From Asterella californica (taxonomy: Eukaryota; Streptophyta; Marchantiopsida; Marchantiales; Aytoniaceae), in assembly GCA_036924285.1 (NCBI GenBank), contig JAYKYS010000001.1, forward strand, positions 29,387,501-29,451,500: a stretch of 64,000 nucleotides of DNA. Reading direction: 5' to 3'. Positions 38,196 through 49,100 of this stretch are shown here, piece by piece. The translations under genes and the position numbers were made by a program. Each line of letters begins with the position of its first letter. Positions within the stretch are counted from its first letter, which is position 1. The notes under the pieces are model-generated. The model was not told the DNA's origin. It saw only the letters and a program-made list of their open reading frames with translations, and ran no database searches.

Positions 38196-38696
38196 AAATC
38201 TTGCATATTTACCTCCTCCATCAATGTGCAAGGAAGACGCCTGCAAAGCATCTCGAAAGGTACTATCTGGAACCCTCTAGAGTTGCATCCTTTTTCTCAC
38301 ATTTTGCTTCCTAACGTTTTGGATGAAAACAATTTTCTTATACTAAAACTTTGTTATTGTCAAACCTAGTTTCAACACAAAAATCGTGAGACTTTCACCC
38401 TGGTGCAAATAGCTGCTACAGTTATTATGTTCTCCTAGATCATGATCTAGAGGTCAAACCCATTTATGACAAATTAAGGATCTCCTTTAACTACAAGAAT
38501 CGTACAAGTACAAGATTACATATATATACATATTTCCATATTTTTGGGAGAAAAACTGTGCCACAATAAGGATCTTTTCGCACACATTTTCTGCTTTTGA
38601 TTTTTAATTAAAAATATTCATGACTATTTTATATTTGTAATACTAATCATATTATTTTTATTTACATAAAATATATAGATTTTTCATTGACATGTG

Positions 38697-40584
38697 TGTT
38701 GATATAGTCCCAAGCTCTAATAGATCGATGGCTAATATCAATCAGAGTAGTTAAGATTATTACGTATAGTTAGTTAGAGGACTAACCCACCATTACGGTT
38801 TTTCTTTTACTCACACATCTCACTCTATATACATGAAGAGGTGAAGCCTCTCTCATCTCATACCTTTTTACTTCTTTGTCTACTCGCTCTCTCTTCCTAG
38901 AGTGCCTTCTTAGAAGTATCGATCTTTCTACATGATATTAGAGCAGTAGAGACTGTGTGTTCCTTGCTGATGAGCAAGATGGAGTTTGTGCATGGATAAG
39001 TATAGGAGAGAGAAGTTGGAGTTGTATCTGATGTTGAGCACTATCTTGCTGATGCGTTCGGGTGAGACGAAATCATTTTTTTTACCACCAGAAACTTTGA
39101 ATGTGATTTCAACGACCTAGACGTTCTTTTTTCTCGCTGAAATCGATCGATCAGCCCCATAGAAGTTATCTTGTTCAGAAGGTGAGTGTGTATCGATCAA
39201 CTTTCGGTCGATTTGGAGCTTTCTAAGATATTTTTTGATCAAAAAAAAAGTTTTAAGACTTGAGTCAAAAATAAATATTGGTCCGATGATTATGATTGAT
39301 TATATGGTCCGATGATTATGATTAGCAACCTCTAGGTTATGAAGATCTTAAGTTGTCTTCATGTATCTGCAAGTTATGAAAGCCCTCTTTGATCTGAAAT
39401 AGACACCAAGAGCACCGTATGCAAAGATCAATTCTTACTTGCAGTCTCTTGGTTTTAATACAAGACCGGATTGTGACGATCATCATCTACGTTGATGATT
39501 TGATCGTTATCAGTAACTATGAAGAGCTTATTTTTCAGATCAAAGATCACTGGAAATCCGAGTTCAAGATGATGGACTTAAGAGAGCTCAAGTACTTCCT
39601 TGTTGTGGAGTTCATTAGAGATGGGAAGGATGTTTGGTTTGTATAGTGACAATATGCTCTCAGTATGCTTGAGAGATTTGGTATGCTTGACTACAAACTC
39701 ATTGTTACGTCATTAGAGCAAGGGATAAAGTTAAGAGCAGAGGATGGTGAGTTACTTGATGACAGACAAATTGTTTCTACCTAACTATCACCAGATAAGT
39801 CAGTTTATGCAATCACCACGGAGATCACATTTGGAGATTGTCAAACGAATCCTCCGCTACGTGAAGTTCTCGCTGCAGTACAGACTTCACTATCAACATG
39901 ATGAACCATTGTTGTTACATGGCTACACTGATGCTGACTAGGCAGAGAATGCAGACAAGAGATCCACGTCAAGTTACACTATAAGTTGGGCTTCTAAAAA
40001 ACAACCTGAGGTTGCTTTGTCATCCACAGAAGTAGAGTAACGAGGAGCAATGAATGCAACATGTGAATCAATTTGGTTTCAATGTCTACTATATGATAGT
40101 GTACAGATCATGTTGTTGTATATAATAACAACATTAGCAGCATGAAGTTAGCTAGTAATCATATTTTTCATGCTAGAACGAAGGGCATTGAGATGCACTA
40201 TCATTTCACTGAGAAGGTCCTTGCAAGAGAGATTGAAGCTCAGTTATGTGAGCACGAGAAATCATGTTGTCGATATCTTTACTAAGGCATTGTCTAGAGA
40301 TAATTTTGATGCTTTCAGACATTGTCTAGGAGTACAAGATGTCGAGTCAAGAGAGTGTTGATATAGTCTTAAGCTCTAGTACATTGACGGCAATACCAGA
40401 TGGAGTAGTTAAAGTTATTACGTACAGTTAGTTAGAGGGCTAACCATTGGGGTTCTCTTTGTACTCACTCCCACTATATATACATAGAGAAGCGAAGTCT
40501 CTCTCATCTCATTCCTTTTTACTTCCTTGTCTACTCACACTCTCTCTTCTTGAAATGTCTTCTTAGAAGTATCGATTTTCTACA
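38697..40584 (+). mobile_element. Ty1/copia LTR element, short and internally deleted
   Basis: LTRs at 38697-38932 (236 bp) and 40356-40584 (229 bp) both start TGTTGATATAG and end with TCTACA or CTACA; they are clearly diverged (roughly 80-85% identical by eye). The 5' LTR is followed by TGATATTAGAGCAG, a decayed Met-tRNA primer-binding site. Only about 1.4 kb lies between the LTRs, holding the end of pol. Gag, protease and integrase are missing. No target duplication was seen. Confidence 0.85.
39419..40361 (+). pseudogene. Copia pol remnant: end of reverse transcriptase and RNase H
   Basis: The translated pieces IIIYVDDLIVISN and EFKMMDLRELKYFLVVEFI are the copia RT active-site region and the segment after it. 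HLEIVKRILRYVKFS, HGYTDAD and SWASKKQPEVALSSTEVE are the RNase H part, and NHVVDIFTKAL is the usual copia pol C-terminus. Stop codons and frame changes (for example after HGYTDAD and after STEVE) break it. It cannot code for an enzyme. Confidence 0.85.
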
Positions 40585-41317
40585 GTTGAATCAAAGATGG
40601 TTTTGTCTCATTTTGTGTTTTGTGATCTGTAATTATATTAGTCATTATTATTGGCTAAACAACAAACATAGTGTAAAAGAAAAATACTTTGTATTTAGAC
40701 ATAGAGAATATTCTCCACTTTTTCTAAAAAAGATATTTGGTTTGATTCTATTTCTATGGTTCTCTCTCGATACTAACCGGATTGGTTAGAAGAAAAACAC
40801 AAATTGTAAACTATTCAAGAACATTTTCAGTTGAATCCTCATATGGCAGATCTCATTAGCAAATGACAAGGTGATAGTTAAAAACTTTTCTTAGTTTACG
40901 GTCTTTTTCTGGACTTTCGTGCCTGCTACTAGCTCAAGAAACACTCCAAGAGGTCCAGAATCTTTATACTCATTTCTTAGCTTTAATCTAATAATAATAA
41001 ATTTTATTACGAGATATGATCACATAATGTGGGAGGTGGGTTATCGTATATTTTCTTTCTTCTTCTTTTTTGCGTGTAATGTAACCAAAGTGGTATCTTT
41101 GTTAATCTTGCCTAGATTTTGTTAGTGAGAATTTTATAAATATTAAGTTTATATTATAAAGTAACTTCATAAGAAAAATAAATATAAATGTACATACAGA
41201 ATATTAAATGTATGCCAGAAGTGGCAGAGAAAACCCATAGATAACACGTGTGAAACCCCACTCGAGTGGCGATAAGACCGACGGCTCAGCCAATAAGAGA
41301 AAATATTTATAAAATTT

Positions 41318-41410
41318 CAATTTATCATCTAATCTTTCCAGCAAGATCGTTTTATCACATTTTATTACGTATTAAATTAAATAGGACAAAAAAGTTAGGT
41401 GATAACTTGA
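41318..41410. repeat. Foldback repeat, TTATTACCTAAC family (copy 3, longer loop)
   Basis: CAATTTATCATCTAATCTTT at the left and AAAAGTTAGGTGATAACTTG at the right form matching arms around a loop of about 50 bp. Half-copies of the same motif occur at about 43081-43105 and 52381-52403. Confidence 0.5.
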
Positions 41411-42144
41411 ACCCCTTGCATATCTCTTGTCTTCCATCCAAAGACATGTGAATATTCATGTTTAAAGACATTATATCAATTATTTTCTTGATCACATCCT
41501 TAATAGATTTTTTGTGCTTGATCATATCTCGCTTAACGATGTATCCCTTGATCATACCCTTGACTGGCTATCAGTAAAACTAGTTAGTTTACCATATCGT
41601 CTTTCATTACTACTTTCGGTTGTGACTAAATCTCATACGATACCAATCTTTTCAACAATAAATATTCTACACATCATACATGCTCAAAAGATTGATGTAT
41701 GCAGTTCGAAAAGTCACCGATCTAACAAGTGACTGGTTTTACAGTGAACAGCCGGTCAAAGGTGTGAAAAACAATACACTGTTAAGAGGGGTGTGATCAC
41801 GCGACTAACCTATTAGGGGTGTGATAAAGCAAATTTCTTGGCAGTATATAAACTAACCCAACCCTGCAGACAAAACTTGAAAGGTTACCTCAATCGACCC
41901 TCTACATTACTGTTACAGCTTTTAACCAACTGCCGTTCCATCTACAAGACGTCCTAGTGCGAAAGCTCCCCTCCTTATCGAACCAAATACCAGACGCAAA
42001 ACTGGGTGCAGAAAGGGCTCGAAGGAGGTGGAACCGGACCAATCTATCTATCCTTAGAGTTAAGTGACGTCTCTAGACTGCAGTTTGCATGGTATAATGG
42101 CAGAAGTAACATACGCAGAATGCTGATGACGCGAGTGAGAGTAT

Positions 42145-42173
42145 GGACGGACGGACGGACGGACGGACGGATG
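42145..42173. repeat. (GGAC)n microsatellite
   Basis: Six GGAC tetranucleotide units (ATGGACGGACGGACGGACGG and on), ending in GGATGG. Confidence 0.85.
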
Positions 42174-43220
42174 GCCCAGCCAAGAGGAATGTTTCCTCTC
42201 AAGTCATCATGGCAATAAATGTCTATACCACTTAATCTGTATATGATTACGACTCTTTGTTAATTAATTCTACCTCTTGTCAGGCAAGTTACGCACAGAA
42301 TTAAGAGCTTGGCTCCATTATCCGAAATAATCCGATAGTATCTTTTAGTTGGTCTCCATTATAGATAACCTCTTACGGATGAAAACCAGCTTTTGAACCA
42401 GGTCACAGAGATCTAACATTATTCTACCGTTGCTTTCTCGTTAACAAGAGATTAGATACTAATTAGTGACTTTTGGCATCCATGAGTCAAGGGAGATAAG
42501 CTCAACGAAACAAACTAAACTCCTGAAGGACAAATGTTACTACAAATGGCATCGTAACAATAGTTCAAGCGGCCTAGAATTAAAATTAAATGATGGAAAG
42601 AAATATTCTTAAGCAGTAAATGGAGAAAAGCTCTACGACCAATGGAGGATTTTCTCCAATATGGAAACTTTATTCCACCGGTTTAAAAAGAAGGAGGATG
42701 AAGAGTCATAGAAGAGAATATCACAATTATTGAAAATAATATCTATAAATGGATATTTGCTACATGTAAGAAAAAACTCCTCTATTGTGGTTCCCAAGTC
42801 ATGAAAAAAGATGCGCCATCGCCTGAACCTTAATACACAAGTGACAAGCTAATTCGTGCAAATTGAAGAGAATAAGTTTATTTCACGCTTTCGCGCATAT
42901 ATATTCACCTACTATTTGTGTTTCATAATTTCTGGACGCATAAATTAAAGCTCTGTTTGTTTCTTATTTATACTTACGACTAAGGATATAGTCCATTATG
43001 TTAGGGATGTTCCGGAATTGATACGACACCATCTAAACTTGTTTCCAAAAATGCATATTAATTATGGTCTATTTTTTCTCAAGGAAAAGTTAGGTTATAA
43101 ATTAAAGTACAGCAAATGAATTTCTATTCATTTGTAGGAGGTTTATCGTTTTATGTTGAAATGTGGAGACTCTTTTTTCTGTGCTTATTGTTTAATTCCA
43201 GTCCTTACGCTGGTACAAAC

Positions 43221-43260
43221 ATACAAACAGGACTATGTTGGTGTACGGTCCTGTTTGTAT
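43221..43260. repeat. Perfect 13-bp inverted repeat
   Basis: ATACAAACAGGAC (43221-43233) and GTCCTGTTTGTAT (43248-43260) are exact reverse complements separated by 14 bases. Confidence 0.75.
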
Positions 43261-44054
43261 AAATACTCTGGATTGATGGTTTACAATTTTACACAAACAG
43301 AGAAAAACTTGCTACTAAATAACTAACGCTAAGATATGTGAAGAATAAAATAATTAACTTGTAACCAACAAAGAAAACTGTTCTTCCTTGGTACATCTCA
43401 TAACAAATGAAAAGCTGGGATTTTTCTCTTATTTCTTCTTTGGTCTTTTATTTTCTCCGGTAGAAAGATCAGGTTGCATACGTATTCACTATATGTGAGA
43501 TGAGATCACATTTCATGCAATGTCAAGATAATAAAATTTGTATTTTTAAGGCAGTTATCCTCTTTTCTATACTTTACGTAACTAAACATTTAAAATTCCA
43601 AGTAAGATGTTTCTAGGCAACAGCTGTCATTTTCACAATTATTCACGCATGTACTGAATACGTAGTATTACTGTATTGTATAAAGTTATGAATAAGCAAG
43701 CGTTGCAAGCGTGTGCGCGAAGGTCACTACGTTAACAATTCATGTCACTGGATAATTTTCCATAACAACTGTTCATAACTGTAGTCATATCTACTACCCA
43801 TGATGCACAAAGTAAGTGTACAAACATGCTTTCAGAATGTATAACCGAAAAGAAAATAATATAAAAGACAAGAGTTCCACAAAAGCACGGATGAGAAAGT
43901 AGTAGTAAGCATCAAGTGAATCCTATATCTATAAAGAAATTTAGTTTTTCTTCAAAATTATTTTAATAACATTCAGTACTGGAAAATACATATAGAACTG
44001 GTTTTAACAGAAAATAGACGTGGAAGACAAATTGATCTATGGACATTGAATGTT

Positions 44055-44289
44055 ACCCACAAGCTTGATGGAAAGAGTATCCACTTCCCAACGTGAAGAT
44101 GCAGGCTCGATTCCGGTAACTCTCTGATCGAGGGATGAGAAAAACTCTAACTGGCGGTTAGTAAAGTTTATCCTCTATGTTAGATACTACGTTAACGATA
44201 GGAGAAACTCTTCTGTGCTAACTACTACGTTGGCCGGGTCAACTCCATGACAAAATATCAAACTAAAAATAAACCTGAGAAAAAATGTT
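44055..44289 (+). mobile_element. tRNA-derived SINE with 13-bp target-site duplication
   Basis: GACATTGAATGTT (44042-44054) and GACACTGAATGTT (44290-44302) flank a 235-bp body and differ at one base. The 5' part looks like a decayed tRNA: a box A-like AAGCTTGATGGAAAGAGTAT (44061-44080), a CACTTCCCAACGTG anticodon arm-like stretch and a box B-like GGCTCGATTCC (44109-44119), spaced as in Pol III promoters. The 3' end is A-rich (AAACTAAAAATAAACC). This fits a plant tRNA-SINE; the tRNA of origin is uncertain, possibly Gly. Confidence 0.6.
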
Positions 44290-44302
44290 GACACTGAATG
44301 TT

Positions 44303-46199
44303 GTTGTATGACTAGCCTTGATATTCGTTGAAGAGTCACCCTCACGTTTTGTTGGTGACTGAGATGCTAGTAATTACTTGGAGATGCATGACATAGTAAG
44401 ATCTGGCTCGTTTCTGTAATATTCTGGTTCAAGATTAGTAAGGAACTGAACCGAAAAGAAATGACGGCATGAAAATATTGTCACCATGTTCTCTTACGAA
44501 CCGGACTTTCTCCTAAAATATGCTTTTTATTTTCTTTAGTTAACTTGCCAAGCCGGTACCAAAGTGACTCTGAGAATGTTAAAACGTTTGAACTGGATAG
44601 GGACGGAGATTATTTTCTTATCTTGAGGTGATTTGTTTACCGGATCCCCTCCTGACTATCTTAGAGCGTTGGGTCCTCCGACTGTCTTTTTTATTTCTGT
44701 CACTTCTGCTTTGTAATTTAACACGAGATAAAATCATGACTTGATCCTCAAGGAAAGCAATAAGATGTATAACCCTTTTGACAATTTGGCACATTGTACG
44801 GGGATAAAATTTATATCTACTTGGTTAATCTAGAGGTCCTCCGACTTGCTTCAAGAAGTCGAAACCTGTCATTATTACATTGAATTGCCAAAAATATTAC
44901 CAACAAAATCAATTCTACAAGTCCTTCCTGAATATTGTGCAAAGTTTGGAAGAACGGTCTTAAAAATTAAATCTGCTTGCCAGGAGAAGTGTAATAAGTT
45001 GTTGATAAAACTGGACTCGACTACTCGACTACTCCAAGAACCTCGTGCTCAACGCACAATTTGCACTTACCATGATTGAAAACGCACAACTAAGCCTCAC
45101 ATATGCCCCGTATGTTGTGGCTTGTACGAGGCTCACCTTTTGTCCTAACTAACTTTCACTAAATTTCAAGTCACATATGTCAACCCTGCCCCATATGTCC
45201 AGGCTACCCTTTCAAGTCCTGGAACTCCCGTGGGACAAACGCCCAGCCAGGATAGATGCAGGTCATCCGTCCTCGTCTCAAATCGTACAGTAGTGTTCGC
45301 AAAAGAGACTGTGGCAAAGCATGATAACCTTGGAGGCTTCCATAATGGTCGCTTATCTCTATTTCGATCGTAAATACTCTTGTATCCACTCTTGGTAAAT
45401 ACCGTACTTACACCGCCGACTCACCCGGGTCTGTTTCAGTTCTCAATGTCTGTAAGAACCGGTTGAAGTAAAATCACCTGCAACCAACGTTTTAGTGGTC
45501 CTTCATCTATCCGTAAGTTTCACCACTTTTCATTCTCAATGAACCACGGAGACGAGTTCTGCTGGGTTCTCTCCTGACTGAACCCTCCGTAGATGTCCGT
45601 AAACCGTAAGAATTCCGTATAGAAAGGACCACTGTGAGTGCAGCTTGACAGTGCATCGGGTACCCTTGTTTACCTGTCTTGACATGGCATGTAAGAATCA
45701 TCCTATTCGTCCTAGCAGGAGACTGGCACTAACAGCCAGTTTCGATGGATTGGTTTCTCGAGACTGTCTGAGTATGTTTTCGAGTACCATAATGTCACCA
45801 TATATCTCGCTGTAAGTCAAGGAACCAATCATTCACGATGTAGCTTGGAGGGTTTCCTCCGAAGACCGGGAAAACAGCGGCTCCAAACTGAGGGCGGTTC
45901 TTTCCTTCAGTAGGTCCGATTCCGTTCGAGTATACCTCGTTCTTGAGCCATTTCTTCAATTTAAATCGGATTTTATTTTAAGGAAAAACGATCTAGTAAA
46001 GGATGATTAGATGTATGCCCACATCTTTTATAATTACAGAAGTCTTGGAAACCGCTGCATGGAGACTGGCTGTAAATCCAACTTCAAGTAGTGACTTTCT
46101 TCACCACTACATCTTCACAACCCGAACACCTCCGTCTATGACGAATGAAAAGACTTGAAAAGGATAAAGACTTCCCTTCACATCTGGTTAGGAACTGCA
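44303..46199. other. Downstream flank of FANCL, no gene recognised
   Basis: The bases directly below 46200 should include the FANCL 3' UTR and polyadenylation site, though a clear AATAAA was not fixed. Short frames at 44846-45079 and 45204-45701 have no recognised content. Confidence 0.4.
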
Positions 46200-49100
46200 T
46201 TACCCGTGGATACTCTTGACAGCTATTGGATGTGAACAGTATGGGCAGTGCCCGAAGAGCACGTCGAATGATCTGCAGTCCAACATAGAATCAAGAGACA
46301 GTCCATCTTAAAGAAAAAGGAAATTCTATAACGAAAACCCAACGCTACGCTAACCCAAAAACTAACAAGTCGGCTTGTAAACTAGTACATGCACAACAAT
46401 TCTTGACGTTTTACAGCTCAAATAAGTACTTGAATGAGTGAATGCAGATGAATGCATGCAAATCTACACTACTGGAGTATTGATCATACTGGCGTGTAGT
46501 TGTGATCGATCGCAGCCACTCCAGGAGACAGGTGTTATGAAACGGTCTAGCGCAGTTTGCGTTATCGCAGACACGGTCGGGAACGCTTCCTTGTTTGGCA
46601 CCTATATTCGAGGACGGAGTCTCTTCTGAACAGTGCAAGAGGCCACCAATATTAGCAGAAATGCCCTGACAAGTGCTTGGTTACATAAACCATGCAAGAC
46701 GTATCTGATACCAATGTTCTCACTTGCACCTCGTAGATTTGTGTTTTCAGAACTGATAAAGATCGACTGACGCTGCAATGCTAGTTGTCAGGGGTTCTCG
46801 ACACTGATTCGGCAAACAGATTCATGTGGTTCATTAGTGGTAAAGGATTCAGAACTGGCAAACTATCTTCGACGAGATAAATCAAGGACCCACAAGGACG
46901 AGTTCGTACCATCTTGTGCCCGATAGGCATAGCAAATGCCACAGTCAGCACTTATGTCTTCATTACCAGTATCCTGAGCCGAAGGAAAGGTCAGCTCCAG
47001 CACGTCTTCGAAATTAGCAATCAAAAGCCTGCTCTGATCCCTGCATTGACGTTTAACTTTTTAACTTCACGCAGACAACTGACATCGAACTGCCACTAGG
47101 TAAAGATATTGAAGTCCATTCTCTATTCGAAGCTGGACATAAGCGCAGATCCTCGAGTGATAACAGGAATGCAAGACAACACACCAGTGCGTAAAAAGTT
47201 GTAAATCATCAAGACAGAAGTAACTCCAAACCTTACCATTTTCTCAGTCCAGAGTTCAGTCTTTTTCTGAGTGGTGAGATGACTGCATCGGATCCAAACA
47301 GACGACACCTGACAAGCATGTTCCTTGTCAACAATTATACTGTACCAAGTAGAAGCACAGCTGAAAAGAATCATGAAGAAAACCGTCGTTCCCAGAAAGC
47401 TGGATCAACTGTCATAACTTTAGGTCTATTCCCTTCCTGCTCTTGGGACAACTTCTTTTGGTCTAGAATATCCTGTCTGTTCCAGATATGCTTGGTGCAT
47501 AGGGTCTGTCACCGAGGACCGTAAACTGTCCAGCTTACATCCAGAAAGATTCCACCAAAGAAGAACAAGGAAATCGATTAATAACGGTACAATTGCAGAT
47601 CCTCTTGGCAAATAGTTCACCTCAACACCTGACCTTCAGTTAGGCACGTGAACCTACTCTGGAACAGACCGGGGTGAAAGAGGATCCAGCACGATCGACA
47701 AGGAGCAGTGACCACCTATTAATGCACCAACGATTCGAGTACCAGTCAGAAATCCCACAACTGTACTCAGTATCAATTCCATTTCCTACAACTTCGTGCT
47801 AGCTGGAGGAAGTTATGGAAAGGTCCTCTGAACGCCCCCATGGATGCCCTGGCACCAATCGTTTTATTTAAACTCTCAGAAGACGATTAACATTCCGCTA
47901 GTCTTGCAGGTATGCCTTGTGAGACTAAGGGAAACATTCTCCGGATTTGTAAAGAAGCACATTTATACTGCGCAGATTCCACATTCATCGAACGTTGCGA
48001 CTTTACCAGAAGTAGTTCACTATACCGAAACGACAGGAAATTCAAACTTGTGAGAAAGGATAAATTTCATAGCAAGGATGACAACGTGTACGTGATTCAG
48101 CACCTCAAGTGAGAAAGCTCGCTCTCCTATACTCATGTGCATCCCTATACTAAGTAGCAGTCTCCGCAAAACTTCCTCCCGAGTGATATTCTGCGGATGC
48201 TTCCCTTAGCAGATCATGCTCAAGTGGTTTTCTTTGGAGGACTGGCTATCGAATGATAACCAGGCTAGGAATTTCCTTGCGCCTGACTAGAACAACTGCA
48301 GGTAACTGCTAACGCTTACTTCGTGAGCATCATAACCCCACCATAACCACCATCGCCACACATTTCCGTTCTTACTGACTGTTTGCCTATCATGGAGGTG
48401 GTGATATAAGCTAAAGGTTCAACAGTTTTCCGCTTTCTTAATTGACATAAGAGAAATGTTTGCCGCTGCCTGAAATTGGCCGTACTTCTCTGTACGGAAA
48501 TACAAATTGGCTCATATGGAACAGAGAGTCAAGAAAATAGTGACACTAGACACTGCAGTCTTTGAAACAGCTCAAGCAATCTCTGCGCCTCAGCAAGCTC
48601 TCACCTTTCAGTTCTCCATGAAGAAATCTGGATGTTTTCAGCTTGTCGAGGTCTTCACTATGACCTCAGCATTCACACACATAACTGGACTCCTCACATC
48701 CGACAACAAGAAAATCATACTTCGTTTCAAGTGAACACGACGAGAATCCGACGTACCCAGAGCGATGCGGCGAAAAACGTCTGCTCGAGAAGGATGGTCG
48801 GGCTCCATTACCCATACTCTTTTGTCAACGTCCTCCATCACTGTCCAAAAATCTTGATACCTCTCAATGGCCTACAGAACTTCAACTTTTAGAGCATACA
48901 ACCATTCTTATCAAACTTGTACAGAACGAATTAGCAAGTGATAAACAAGACATTTCTGGAAGTAATGTTGACAAATCCACTCAACGTAAACATGAGATGA
49001 CTCTGAACCTCGGCATACTGCTTTCTCAAAATGGATATAGGGTAGCTAAAGTAAATTACAGACACTGACGAAGTCTACATGAGGAGACGTACCGCCTCGT

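Larger units (their letters stand above)
40585..44041. other. AT-rich stretch without a gene
   Basis: It contains one foldback copy, a half-copy, the GGAC microsatellite and the hairpin at 43221. No frame over 80 codons and no protein motif. Confidence 0.4.
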
